The position numbers were made by a program, and so were the translations under genes. The notes beneath the pieces were generated by a model. That model ran no database searches and was not told where the DNA came from. It saw only the letters and a list, made by a program, of their open reading frames with translations. Shown here piece by piece: positions 1-9,350 of a stretch of DNA of 12,861 nucleotides. Position 1 is the first letter of the stretch. Each line of letters begins with the position of its first letter. Source of the DNA: an uncultured Bacilli bacterium (GTDB lineage Bacteria; Bacillota_I; Bacilli_A; RF39; UBA660). The stretch covers positions 1 to 12,861 of the forward strand of contig CANQHY010000036.1 of assembly GCA_947623975.1 (NCBI GenBank), read 5' to 3'.

Positions 1-465
1 TCACAAAGTAAAAGTATAAGCGTCTCTTGGACTTTAGAAAAGGATACCGACGATGTCGATGAAATAAAAAAAATACTCTTGAAACAAGTAGATGAGGTTG
101 GCAGAATCTTAAGAAGAAAAAAACTATTTACAACAGTTGTTGCTATTACCTTTAAAAGCTATGACTTTGTAAGCTTTTCTAGACAAGCTAGTCTTTCATT
201 CCCAGTAAATTCAAATGAAGATATTTATGAGAACGTTATAAAACTCTTGTATAAAGTTTGGAATTTTGAAAAAATTAGAAATATAGGAATAAGAATATCA
301 GGTCTTACTGACACTAGAATTGCTCAAGATTGCCTTTTTGATAGTGATATTAATAAGTCCTGTGATAATGAAAAAATTCAAAAAGTATTGGATACTATTA
401 AAGATAAATATGGGTCTGATATAATAAATCCTGCTTCATTATTAGAAAATGAAAAAAAAGGCTAA
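1..465 (+). CDS. dinB: Y-family DNA polymerase (DinB/Pol IV type), C-terminal part only
   Basis: The reading frame is open from base 1 and has no start in the window, so this is the 3' end of a gene that begins upstream; 154 residues are visible. They match the little-finger DNA-binding domain and tail of Y-family translesion polymerases. The first residues (KSISVSWTL) fit the KSIG-type segment that opens this domain. A helix with RILRRKK, the strand FVSFSRQASLSFPVN, and the segment KVWNFEKIRNIGIRISGLTD follow the family order. The tail YGSDIINPASLL resembles the ending seen in Firmicute members. The polymerase catalytic palm would lie upstream and cannot be checked. The known role is error-prone synthesis across damaged template. 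An internal TTG at 79 could be mistaken for a start, but homology runs through it. It could be a UvrX/UmuC-like paralogue rather than DinB proper, so the symbol is tentative. Confidence 0.85.
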   Translation, partial: SQSKSISVSWTLEKDTDDVDEIKKILLKQVDEVGRILRRKKLFTTVVAITFKSYDFVSFSRQASLSFPVNSNEDIYENVIKLLYKVWNFEKIRNIGIRISGLTDTRIAQDCLFDSDINKSCDNEKIQKVLDTIKDKYGSDIINPASLLENEKKG

Positions 466-494
466 TTTGTGTTATAATTATTACAGTATAGGAG
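465..494 (+). promoter_or_regulatory. Extended -10 promoter and RBS for the HEFNH protein gene
   Basis: A perfect extended -10 box, TG-T-TATAAT, lies at 470-478 directly after the polymerase stop codon. No convincing -35 box is visible at the normal distance, which is common when the TG extension is present. The expected RNA start near 485 would give a leader under 20 bases. The ribosome site AGGAG at 490-494 sits 7 bases before the ATG at 502. The 17 bases 465-481 recur exactly at 1611-1627 before the large synthase gene. Confidence 0.7.
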
Positions 495-501
495 ACTTTT
501 T

Positions 502-1428
502 ATGGTACTGAATGAAACTAATATTAATAATTTTCTTAATAAATACATTAATTTTGTTGATGATATATCCTTCAATTATCGTTATGACGAAAATATAAAA
601 CATGTTCTTTATTTAATTGTGCCTGCTTTTGTTTATAAATATGATATTGGCAATGAATCGACGATTTTAAATGTTTTTAGGAATGTAAAAATTAATATTA
701 GTGGCACTGAAGATAAAATTGTAACAGCAACATTTAATCGTAGTATAGTAAAAAAAGATAATGAATATTTAACTAATAAATTTATCATCATAAATCAATA
801 TAAAAATGCTAGTTTAACTGATTTAATTGACAATATTGTTCATGAGTTTAATCATGCAGTCAATTCTTATAATAATGAAATCTTCTTTGACGATAAAATA
901 GTCAAAATGCGAACTGGTCTTAGTTATTTTGTTTATGACAAAAAAGACTTACATTATTTGTATAAAACCAATGTTTATTTAGAAGAGGTAATAAATACGG
1001 AACAGACTGAAGAAATAATTAATATTATTAATTCTTTTGGTAAGTACAATATTGACAATATAGCTTTTAGCAACACACTTTTTGCTTTGAAAAATGAGAT
1101 AAAAGATAATAATTACGTGTCTAAAGCTTATTATTTTCAGTCAATACTTTGTGACATCTTGATCAAAAATAAAACTTTTACGCCGACTATTTCAAATCTT
1201 CGCTTTAAGGGATTTGTCGATGATATACCGTCCCTTTTTGATAACGTTATAGGGAAAAATGGTAGTTATAATAGACTTAATAAGCTTTTAGATGATGTAC
1301 ATAATCTTGAAATAAAATATGGTAAGCGTAAAGTATTTAAAAAGTCTATTATGAATAAAATTGAAACTAAAGCAAAAGAGATAATAAGTTTAATAGATGA
1401 ATATGATAGTAAATGTATTTATAAATAG
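502..1428 (+). CDS. Unrecognised protein with HEFNH zincin-like motif
   Basis: I do not recognise this 308-residue protein as a named family. Its clearest feature is HEFNH at residues 114-118, preceded by a hydrophobic stretch (LIDNIV) as in the active-site helix of HExxH zinc metallopeptidases. There the two His bind zinc and the Glu activates water. A third ligand could come from the glutamate cluster at 161-171 (LEEVINTEQTEE), about 45 residues downstream, as in Glu-zincins; this is inference. There is no signal peptide, membrane segment or lipobox, so the protein should be cytoplasmic. Residues 1-110 look like mixed strands and helices, and 260-300 is Lys-rich and helical. It has its own promoter and a terminator, so it is a one-gene unit between the polymerase and the glucan synthase. 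The substrate is unknown. The motif could also be a chance match in a non-enzymatic protein. Confidence 0.75.
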   Translation: MVLNETNINNFLNKYINFVDDISFNYRYDENIKHVLYLIVPAFVYKYDIGNESTILNVFRNVKINISGTEDKIVTATFNRSIVKKDNEYLTNKFIIINQYKNASLTDLIDNIVHEFNHAVNSYNNEIFFDDKIVKMRTGLSYFVYDKKDLHYLYKTNVYLEEVINTEQTEEIINIINSFGKYNIDNIAFSNTLFALKNEIKDNNYVSKAYYFQSILCDILIKNKTFTPTISNLRFKGFVDDIPSLFDNVIGKNGSYNRLNKLLDDVHNLEIKYGKRKVFKKSIMNKIETKAKEIISLIDEYDSKCIYK

Positions 1429-1447
1429 TTATTTTTATGATAATTTT

Positions 1448-1478
1448 AAAAAAACGAGGAAAGTTACTCGTTTTTTTT
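1448..1478 (+). terminator. Rho-independent terminator after the HEFNH protein gene
   Basis: The sequence A7-CGAG, an 8-base loop, then CTCG-T8 forms an 11-bp stem (1448-1458 with 1467-1477) ending in a run of T. It lies 20 bases after the TAG stop. Because the left arm is a run of A, it could also terminate transcription from the other strand. The rest of the gap up to 1594 is AT-rich and shows no gene or strong structure. Confidence 0.85.
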
Positions 1479-1594
1479 AAAACTTCTAAGTTTCTGATAA
1501 TACTAAAAATTTCTTATATAACAGGGTGTATTAATATTTTTTAATAGTTAATATATTTATAAGAGTATGCTATTTCTTTGATTGCTATTATTTT

Positions 1595-1624
1595 CTAACA
1601 TAACTAAGTCATTTGTGTTATAAT
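1595..1624 (+). promoter_or_regulatory. Promoter of the cyclic glucan synthase operon
   Basis: An extended -10 box TG-T-TATAAT lies at 1616-1624. A weak -35 box, CTAACA (four of six consensus bases), lies at 1595-1600 with an 18-base spacer. Transcription should begin near 1631, giving a leader of about 40 bases. The segment 1611-1627 is identical to the -10 region of the preceding gene. Confidence 0.7.
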
Positions 1625-1658
1625 TATATTGGAACCATGAAATTAATTCTGCATGATT

Positions 1659-1664
1659 AGGAGA
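1659..1664 (+). promoter_or_regulatory. RBS that sets the synthase start at 1671
   Basis: AGGAGA lies 6 bases before the ATG at 1671. An in-frame ATG at 1653 would add six residues (MIRRDY), but it has no Shine-Dalgarno sequence before it and the AGGAGA would fall inside its coding sequence. The start at 1671 is therefore preferred. Confidence 0.8.
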
Positions 1665-1670
1665 GATTAT

Positions 1671-4600
1671 ATGAGCAAAATATATACAAGATTTTTAGAA
1701 GATTGTAATAATATAGAAAGATACTACAAGATTCTTGTTGAATTGACAAAAGACCATATTTTTGTTGGATCTACTAATGAATGGATAATAGATAATTACT
1801 ATTTAGTAGTAGAGAACAAGCATTCTCTTAGTAAGATGTTTCGCAATAAAAAAATCGCTAAATCTATAGAAGAAAATAAAGAAATATATAACGTTTTGAC
1901 GGATATATTCGAAAAACATAACTATAATTTAGATAAAGATATTTTAGTAAAAGAACTTAATGACTATCAAAATAAAAATAAGCGTTACTTTAACTATGTT
2001 ACGATAAATACTATTTCTATTTTGATTATTATTATATTAACCACAAAACTTAATGAATTATGCCTTAAAAGAGAAGAAAAACTAAATGATCGCCTTAAAG
2101 TTAACGATTTGATGGATAGAATCGAATCTTCACTAGAAAACTCGAAAGAAATAGATTTAAATGATTATATTAAAATTGATGATTATATAATTAAACACCC
2201 TACTTATTTATATCATTTGAATGAAAGCCTTAAAGAGTTAGGAAAATCTTCTAATGAGATTTTTAAGAAATTAAATGATTTGTTAAATGATAATGGAGTA
2301 GATTTAAAGAAAGTAATAAGTGATGAACATCAATCAAGTGTTGAAGATAATCTTTTAGTGTCTTGTCTTTTTAACAATTTTAGGACAATTGCAAAAATAC
2401 AAACAAGTGAGTTGTGTGACAAGATTAGTAAAACGGAAAAGATTTTATTAACAGATCCTGTGTATAAAAATTCTACTAAAGAAACAAAAACTTTATATCG
2501 AAATGCGATAGTATTAAATACTAAAAAAACAGATGAATATAAATATGCTGTTAGTATATTAGATAAATCTAGAAAAGAAGAAAAGGAATTGTCTAATTAT
2601 CTTTTTAAAAAGAAAAATTATAATAGAATATTTTTCCTTTATATAACAATTATTTTGTTATTTACTATTTTTATTTCTTACTTTTTATCGCCTTTTTTAT
2701 TGGATAATAAAATTCTAAGTTTTATTCTTTTGTTAATACCTATCAGTGAGATTGTAATTGAGTTAACTAATAAAGTTTTTATGCGTTTTAATAGACCAAA
2801 AGTATTACCTAAATTAGATTTTTCAAAGGGAATACCTAGAGAATATGCGACTATGGCAGTTATAACTACTATTGCTAAAGATACTAAAAAGATAGACCAA
2901 ATGTATGAAACACTCGAAAAATATTATCTATCTAATAAAACACCAAATCTTTATTTTACTCTGCAGATAGATTGCTTTGAAAATGCTACTAAAGATTCTC
3001 CACTTGATCCTTTACTATCAGAATATGGCGAAAAAAAAGCTTATGAGTTGAATCAGAAATATAAAAAAGAAATATTTTTCTTTGTTTACAGAAAAAGAGT
3101 ATATAGCAAAACAGAAGGAAAGTATCTAGGTTATGAAAGAAAACGTGGAGCTCTACTTATTTTTAATAAACTTGTTTTAGGAAAACTTTCCAGAGAGGAT
3201 AAAGAAAAATATATTTATAATGAGACTGTATCCAATTTAAAAGATAAAATTAAATACATTATTACTCTTGATGCTGATACGCAGTTGATTTTAGATAGCG
3301 CGCAGAAGTTAGTAGGACTAATGGCACATCCTGCCAATAGACCAGTTCTAAATAAGAATAAGACAAAAGTTATAAAAGGATACGGAATAGTAGAACCTAG
3401 AGTTTGTGTTGATATCGAATCTACCAACAAGTCAACATATGCCCAATTAATTGCAGGTATTGGAGGATTTGATATATATTCAACAATAGTGCCTAATTTC
3501 TACCATGATGTTTTTGGTGAAGGCAGCTTTGTTGGAAAGGGTATTTACGATGTTTCGGTTTATGATACTGTAATAGGAGATAAATTCAGAGAAAACTTAA
3601 TACTTAGCCATGATTTGTTAGAAGGAAATTATCTAAGATGTGCTTATGCTAGTGATATTGAATTTATTGACGATTTCCCTGCTCAATTTTTAGTTGATAT
3701 GTCAAGGCAACATCGTTGGGCAAGAGGAGACGTTCAGATACTAGGGTGGCTTTTGAACACTATAAAAGATAAAAATGGCAAAAAAACAAAAAATCCTTTA
3801 AATGGAATAGAAAAATTCAAGATATTTGATAACTTAAGAAGAATACTAATTAACCCGATGTTAATTATATTACTTATCTTATCTTTTATAATGGGAAATC
3901 CCATTTTAACTACAATAGTGATTTTGTTAGTTATTTCTCTTCCAATATTCTTTTATTTAAGAGAAATATTTAGTATTGAAAATAAAACAATCGCTTCATT
4001 TAAGCATTATGATTCTTTGATTTTTGGTACTAAGGCGTTACTTTCTAGACTTTATATAAACTTTATAACAATATTTTACACGGCATATTTGAAACTAGAT
4101 GCTACTTTTAGATCTTTATATCGAATGTTTATAAGTCATAAAAATCTATTAAATTGGGTAACAGCAGAAGATGCTAGTAAGACCATTAGTGATGATATTT
4201 TAACTTATTTAAAAGCATTTAAAGTAAATTACGTAGCAATATTGTTACTAATATGTCTTACTATAATTAATCCTAGCAATATCTTGATATCCCTTCTTTG
4301 GATTGCTTCATTGATTATTGCTCCTTTCTTGTTATGGTTTATAAGCCGTAAAAATATTTTTGAAGAAGATAGACTAGGATCAAAGAAAGAAGAAAAACTT
4401 AAGGATATAGCAAATAAAACTTGGCTATATTTTGATAAGCTTTTAACTAGTGAAAATAATTATTTAATACCAGATAATTATCAGATTAATCGCGAAATGA
4501 AAGAAGATTTTAAAACCTCACCAACGGATATTGGAATGTCCCTTCTTGCTGTAATCTCTTCTTTTGAATTAGGATTCATCACTAAAGATAAAGCCATGAA

Positions 4601-7600
4601 TTTATTAGAGAATATAATTACGACTGTTGAAAAATTAGAAAAATGGAATGGATTTATTTACAGTTGGTACAATATAAAGAAACTTAAGAAAATGTATCCA
4701 TTCGATATATCTTCTGTCGATAACGGTAACCTTGCTGCTTCTTATATAGTTACAAAAGAATTTGCCAAAGCTAATGGTAACTATTCTTTACAACAAAGAG
4801 TTGATAATTTATTTGAAAATATGGATTTTTCAAAATTGTATACTGATAAAGATGTATTCAGTGTTAATTACAATACAGTTGAAGAAAAACTTTCTATTTA
4901 CAATTACAACAAATTTGCAAGCGAAAGTAGAATTTTAAGCTTTGTAGCGATAGCAAAAGGTGACGTTCCAGCAAAACACTGGTTATGTCTTGATAAGTCG
5001 CTTACTAGATTTAGAAAATATAAAGGACTTGCCTCTTGGTCTGGTACATCTTTTGAATATTTTATGCCAGCAATATTTATGAAGAGTTATCCTAATACAT
5101 TACTTGATGAAAGTTATTTCTTTGCTGTGTACTGTCAGGAAGAATACATAAAAGAAGTAGATAAAAGTATGCCTTGGGGAATATCCGAAGCAGCATATGG
5201 TGAGTTAGATGATGGACTAAATTATAAATATAAGGCTTTTTCAACACCTTATTTAAAAATACATGAGGACAAAAAACAGAGAATTGTAATTGCGCCTTAC
5301 GCTTCTATCCTAGCTATAACTACAAATCCTAAAGACGTATATGACAATATAAAAAAATTGAAAGAAATCGGTTTATACGGAGAATATGGCTTTTTTGAAT
5401 CATACGATTATGACGACAAAGAAATAGTTCTTTCTTATTTTGCTCATCATCAAGGAATGATTTTAGCAAGTCTTGCTAACTACCTAAAAAAAGATGTTAT
5501 AAGAAATTATTTTCACAGTGATATAAGAGTAGATGCCATGGACATTTTGTTAAAAGAAAAAGTTCAGTTTAATCCTGTTATTGACCTTAAAGTGTATGGT
5601 TATAAAAAATATGACTATGAAAAAGAAACTGTTGAAAACGATATTCGTGAATTTAATTATTTATCAGAAATACCAGAGGTTTCAGTACTTTCTAATAGTG
5701 AATACTTAATGTTAATTAACGATAGAGGAAATGGTTTTAGTAGATACAAAAAAACGCAGTTAAATAGATATAGAAAAATAACTGAACAAGACTATGGAAT
5801 GTTTATGTATATAAAAGACTTAGAAACAGGAAAGTTTTGGTCTAATACTTATGCTCCTACTAATGTAGAACCAGATAGATATAATATTGTATTTGCAACC
5901 GATAGAATCAATTTCTTAAGACAAGATGGTCCAATCACTACTAAAACAGAAATTATTGTTACCAAAGAGCATAATGCCGAAATAAGGAGAATAACGTTTA
6001 AAAATCACGCTGATAGTGATAAGCAATTGCAGTTAACTACTTATACTGAACCGATAATAATTGAGAATATCGAAGATATAACACATAGGACTTTTAAAAG
6101 CTTATTTATAAAAAGTGAATATGATAGCGAGCATCAAAGTATCATTATGTGCCGAAAAAATAATAATAAAAATACATCTAATTATCTTGTAAATAGACTT
6201 TTAGTAGAAGATAATAAAAATTCTATTTCTTATGAAACTGAACGAGATAAATTTATTGGTAGAAATAGAAATACAGATAATCCTGTTGCAATTGATAAGA
6301 AGAATTTGTCTAATACTGTTGGTACTAATATAGATCCAGTAATAAGTTTAAGAACCAATATAACCGTGCCAAAAAATGGTGAAAAAATTGTCTACTACAT
6401 TAATGGTTATGGTAAATCTAAGGAACAAATACTTAATATTTTGAATTCATATGATAGTTCTATAAAAATTGAAACAGCTTTTGAATATACGACTATTGCC
6501 AATAACATTAATACTAAGCTTTTAGGAGTAAGTGGACCTGATATGAGAAATTACAATATTATGCTTAATTACTTATATCAGACTAGTAAACATTTCATAA
6601 AGCCAGAAAGAAAAGATATTCTAACTAAAAATAGTATGAATCAAACTAATTTATGGAAATATGGTATAACTGGAGATTATCCAATTATCTTAGTTGAAAT
6701 AAGTGAAAGTGAATCGTTAAATTTGGTTATAGAGGTTTTAAAAGCATATGAGTACTATAAAAGTAGAGCTATATTTGTAGATGTTGTTATAATAAATCGT
6801 GAAAAAGAAGAGTATAAGGCAATTGTCAAAAGAAAAATTGAACAAGAAAAATATCGAATGTATAGTATGTATGATTTTATGATGACTCCTGGCGAAATAT
6901 TTGTCTTAGATGAAAATGATGTCAATGATTCTGAGTCTATATTATTAAATATGGTAGCAAGGCTTAGATTTGATACGAAAAAAAGTACGTCACTTGCAGA
7001 AAGTGTAAAGGTGCTTCAAGAAGAAAATACAATGGTAAGTTATCAAAAAGCAGAAATTGAAAAGAGTATGCCGGATAATTTTAATAATAATAATTTACTT
7101 TTTTACAATGATTTTGGTGGATTTTCTTCCGATGGTAGCGAGTATGTAATTACCAATATGGATACGCCAACACCTTGGTCAAATGTCATAGCTAATAAAA
7201 ACTTTGGTACAATCGTTACTAATAACGAGTGCGGATTCACTTATGCTTATAATAGTCAGATGTTTAAATTGACATCTTGGACTAATGATATTGTGTTAAA
7301 TGATAAGTCAGAAGGAATTAAAGTAAATGGTAAAACAGTAAACCCAATAAGAGCGGTTCATGGCTTTGGATATTCTATCTTTTACCATAATACTAAAGAT
7401 TATTGCTTTGATACAACACAATTTGTAAGTTCTAATGATACTGTTAAATTTTATAAAGTAAATTTTACAAACAAGAGTAATGATAGTAAAAAATATAAAC
7501 TTACTTTCTTTATAAATCCTACCTTTGGTCCTAATGAGGAAAAATCTAGTAGGTATTTACTTTCAGATTATTATGAGAATATGAATTCTGTTTTGATAAG

Positions 7601-9350
7601 AAATGTATATAATACTAATTTCTCACATATAACAGCCTTTCTATCATCTACTTTACCAATAAAAGATTACATGATATCTAGAATTTTGTTTAAATCAATC
7701 GATGTAGAACTCGATTTAAAGCCATCTGAAACTTTAGAGTTTTCATTCTTACTAGGAACAGAAATTGGTAATGATAATGTTTCAAAACTTATTAATAAAT
7801 ACAATAATAATGAGAATATTGAAAAAGAGTTGGACAATGTTAAAAAGTATTGGAAAGATAAAATAAGTGTTATTAAAGTAAAGACTAAAGATTTAAGCTT
7901 TGATACAGTTATTAATGGTTGGTATACTTATCAAGTTCTATCGTCAAGAATTAATGCTAAAGCAGGATTCTATCAGGTTGGTGGGGCATTTGGATATAGG
8001 GATCAATTACAGGACGCTACTAATATTTGTATAATTGATGAGGAATTAGCAAAAGATCAAATTATAAATAATGCTAGTCATCAATTTGTGGAAGGTGATG
8101 TGCTTCACTGGTGGCATGAGATAATTAAACTGGGCTTAAGAAGCAGATATAAAGATGATTTCTTATGGCTTGTCTATTCTGTTTGTAAATATGTAAATAT
8201 AAGTGGTAATTACAAGATATTAGATGAGAAAGTTCCTTTTGTTACTGGTGAAAACTTAAAACCTAATGAAGAAGAAAGAGGAATAAATTATGGTTATACA
8301 ACAGAGGATACACTTTATGAACATTGTTTAAAATCTCTTTATAAATCAATGAATGAACTAGGTGCTAACGGTTTACCTCTTATTGGTGGCGGTGACTGGA
8401 ATGACGGAATGAACAAAGTTGGAATTGAAGGAAAAGGCACTAGTGTTTGGTTAGGTTTCTTCTTATACATGGTAATGAATGAGTTTGCAGAACTTGTAAA
8501 GAAATATAAAAAGATAACTATAGATGATTTCTATGAATTTTTGCCAAAATTAAAAGATTCTTTAAATAAAAATGCTTGGGATGGAGATTATTATTTGAGA
8601 GCTTTCTTCGACAATGGTAGTACATTAGGTTCCCACTTAAATGATGAATGTAAAATTGACTTAATTTCCCAGAGCTTTGCTATTTTATCGGATGTAATAG
8701 AAAGTTCTAGAATAGAAAAAGTTATCCAGTCAGTAGAAGAAAATCTAGTTGACAAAAATAGTAAGATAATAAAATTACTTACACCAGCCTTTTTAAATTC
8801 TACTAATAATCCTGGCTATATAATGGATTATCCTGTAGGAATAAGGGAAAATGGTGGTCAGTACACACATTCTGTAGCATGGTACATAATGGCATTAATA
8901 AAGATTGGTAAAAAGGATTTAGCTTACTATTATTATCAGATGATTAATCCTATTAATAGAACAACATCTTCAAAAGATGTTGAGAAATATAAAGTGGAAC
9001 CGTATGTAATAGCAGCAGATATTTACAGTAATGAACAAAATTTAGCCCGTGGTGGATGGACTTGGTATACAGGAAGTGCTGGTTGGTTTTACAACATTGG
9101 AATTAGTGAAATTCTAGGACTAAAAAAAGAAGGAAACACTTTGAAAATCAAGCCTAGTATTCCGTCACATTGGGATGGTTATGAATTGGAATATAAATAT
9201 TTTGACACACTTTATAAGATAAGGGTTCATGTTTCAGATAATTGTGATATAGTATTAGATGGAGATAAGTGTAATAAAGATTATATTACTTTAAAAAATG
9301 ATAAGAGATTACATGCAGTAGTAGTAAATATTAGGAGGTCCAATGATTAA
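1671..9350 (+). CDS. ndvB: Cyclic beta-1,2-glucan synthase (GT84-GH189-GH94), NdvB/Cgs type
   Basis: This 2559-residue multi-domain membrane enzyme is slightly shorter than the roughly 2,800-residue alpha-proteobacterial NdvB/Cgs. Residues 1-310 are helical and include EWIIDNYY near 36, typical of the family's N-terminus. Six membrane segments lie at about 320-342, 348-367, 730-746, 749-766, 854-869 and 871-891; a weaker one is at 111-130. Between the second and third is the GT84 domain with DAD at 534-536, SHDLLEG around 648 and RQHRWARGD from 679, which would transfer glucose from UDP-glucose. Residues about 920-1290 match the glycoamylase-like/GH189 cyclisation domain: TSPTDIG at 949, WGISE with Glu1173, GFFES with Glu1243, FAHHQGM at 1257. 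Two beta-sandwich blocks start near 1335 and 1810. The GH94 barrel shows RDQLQD 2110, HWWHE 2146, GGDWNDGM with Asp2242 and Asp2245, QYTH 2400 and RGGWTWYTGSAGW 2460. All visible key motifs are intact. Product assignment is by family; a linear beta-1,2-glucan is possible. Confidence 0.93.
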   Translation: MSKIYTRFLEDCNNIERYYKILVELTKDHIFVGSTNEWIIDNYYLVVENKHSLSKMFRNKKIAKSIEENKEIYNVLTDIFEKHNYNLDKDILVKELNDYQNKNKRYFNYVTINTISILIIIILTTKLNELCLKREEKLNDRLKVNDLMDRIESSLENSKEIDLNDYIKIDDYIIKHPTYLYHLNESLKELGKSSNEIFKKLNDLLNDNGVDLKKVISDEHQSSVEDNLLVSCLFNNFRTIAKIQTSELCDKISKTEKILLTDPVYKNSTKETKTLYRNAIVLNTKKTDEYKYAVSILDKSRKEEKELSNYLFKKKNYNRIFFLYITIILLFTIFISYFLSPFLLDNKILSFILLLIPISEIVIELTNKVFMRFNRPKVLPKLDFSKGIPREYATMAVITTIAKDTKKIDQMYETLEKYYLSNKTPNLYFTLQIDCFENATKDSPLDPLLSEYGEKKAYELNQKYKKEIFFFVYRKRVYSKTEGKYLGYERKRGALLIFNKLVLGKLSREDKEKYIYNETVSNLKDKIKYIITLDADTQLILDSAQKLVGLMAHPANRPVLNKNKTKVIKGYGIVEPRVCVDIESTNKSTYAQLIAGIGGFDIYSTIVPNFYHDVFGEGSFVGKGIYDVSVYDTVIGDKFRENLILSHDLLEGNYLRCAYASDIEFIDDFPAQFLVDMSRQHRWARGDVQILGWLLNTIKDKNGKKTKNPLNGIEKFKIFDNLRRILINPMLIILLILSFIMGNPILTTIVILLVISLPIFFYLREIFSIENKTIASFKHYDSLIFGTKALLSRLYINFITIFYTAYLKLDATFRSLYRMFISHKNLLNWVTAEDASKTISDDILTYLKAFKVNYVAILLLICLTIINPSNILISLLWIASLIIAPFLLWFISRKNIFEEDRLGSKKEEKLKDIANKTWLYFDKLLTSENNYLIPDNYQINREMKEDFKTSPTDIGMSLLAVISSFELGFITKDKAMNLLENIITTVEKLEKWNGFIYSWYNIKKLKKMYPFDISSVDNGNLAASYIVTKEFAKANGNYSLQQRVDNLFENMDFSKLYTDKDVFSVNYNTVEEKLSIYNYNKFASESRILSFVAIAKGDVPAKHWLCLDKSLTRFRKYKGLASWSGTSFEYFMPAIFMKSYPNTLLDESYFFAVYCQEEYIKEVDKSMPWGISEAAYGELDDGLNYKYKAFSTPYLKIHEDKKQRIVIAPYASILAITTNPKDVYDNIKKLKEIGLYGEYGFFESYDYDDKEIVLSYFAHHQGMILASLANYLKKDVIRNYFHSDIRVDAMDILLKEKVQFNPVIDLKVYGYKKYDYEKETVENDIREFNYLSEIPEVSVLSNSEYLMLINDRGNGFSRYKKTQLNRYRKITEQDYGMFMYIKDLETGKFWSNTYAPTNVEPDRYNIVFATDRINFLRQDGPITTKTEIIVTKEHNAEIRRITFKNHADSDKQLQLTTYTEPIIIENIEDITHRTFKSLFIKSEYDSEHQSIIMCRKNNNKNTSNYLVNRLLVEDNKNSISYETERDKFIGRNRNTDNPVAIDKKNLSNTVGTNIDPVISLRTNITVPKNGEKIVYYINGYGKSKEQILNILNSYDSSIKIETAFEYTTIANNINTKLLGVSGPDMRNYNIMLNYLYQTSKHFIKPERKDILTKNSMNQTNLWKYGITGDYPIILVEISESESLNLVIEVLKAYEYYKSRAIFVDVVIINREKEEYKAIVKRKIEQEKYRMYSMYDFMMTPGEIFVLDENDVNDSESILLNMVARLRFDTKKSTSLAESVKVLQEENTMVSYQKAEIEKSMPDNFNNNNLLFYNDFGGFSSDGSEYVITNMDTPTPWSNVIANKNFGTIVTNNECGFTYAYNSQMFKLTSWTNDIVLNDKSEGIKVNGKTVNPIRAVHGFGYSIFYHNTKDYCFDTTQFVSSNDTVKFYKVNFTNKSNDSKKYKLTFFINPTFGPNEEKSSRYLLSDYYENMNSVLIRNVYNTNFSHITAFLSSTLPIKDYMISRILFKSIDVELDLKPSETLEFSFLLGTEIGNDNVSKLINKYNNNENIEKELDNVKKYWKDKISVIKVKTKDLSFDTVINGWYTYQVLSSRINAKAGFYQVGGAFGYRDQLQDATNICIIDEELAKDQIINNASHQFVEGDVLHWWHEIIKLGLRSRYKDDFLWLVYSVCKYVNISGNYKILDEKVPFVTGENLKPNEEERGINYGYTTEDTLYEHCLKSLYKSMNELGANGLPLIGGGDWNDGMNKVGIEGKGTSVWLGFFLYMVMNEFAELVKKYKKITIDDFYEFLPKLKDSLNKNAWDGDYYLRAFFDNGSTLGSHLNDECKIDLISQSFAILSDVIESSRIEKVIQSVEENLVDKNSKIIKLLTPAFLNSTNNPGYIMDYPVGIRENGGQYTHSVAWYIMALIKIGKKDLAYYYYQMINPINRTTSSKDVEKYKVEPYVIAADIYSNEQNLARGGWTWYTGSAGWFYNIGISEILGLKKEGNTLKIKPSIPSHWDGYELEYKYFDTLYKIRVHVSDNCDIVLDGDKCNKDYITLKNDKRLHAVVVNIRRSND
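9333..9338 (+). promoter_or_regulatory. RBS for pgi inside the synthase gene
   Basis: AGGAGG lies within the last codons of the synthase gene, 4 bases before the pgi ATG at 9343. Since the two frames overlap by 8 bases, ribosomes finishing the synthase stop right at the next start, so the two genes are probably translationally coupled. Confidence 0.85.

Noticed and set aside
79..465. Start of the polymerase-like gene at the TTG at 79
   Set aside because: The frame is open to base 1 and the residues before 79 fit the Y-family domain, so the gene is truncated by the window rather than starting here.
1529..1547. Inverted repeat TATTAA/TTAATA in the gap before the synthase
   Set aside because: It has only six A/T pairs in very AT-rich DNA and no flanking signal.
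1653..1670. Upstream ATG for the synthase giving six extra residues
   Set aside because: It has no ribosome-binding site, while a good AGGAGA is correctly spaced for the ATG at 1671.
3215..3430. Open frame of 71 codons on the - strand inside the synthase gene
   Set aside because: It lies opposite the conserved GT84 DAD region, has no clear ribosome site or recognisable motif, and is explained by the sense coding sequence.
1671..9350. Frameshift or fusion artefact producing the very long protein
   Set aside because: The domain order and total length agree with the NdvB/Cgs family and the frame is uninterrupted, so the size is natural.
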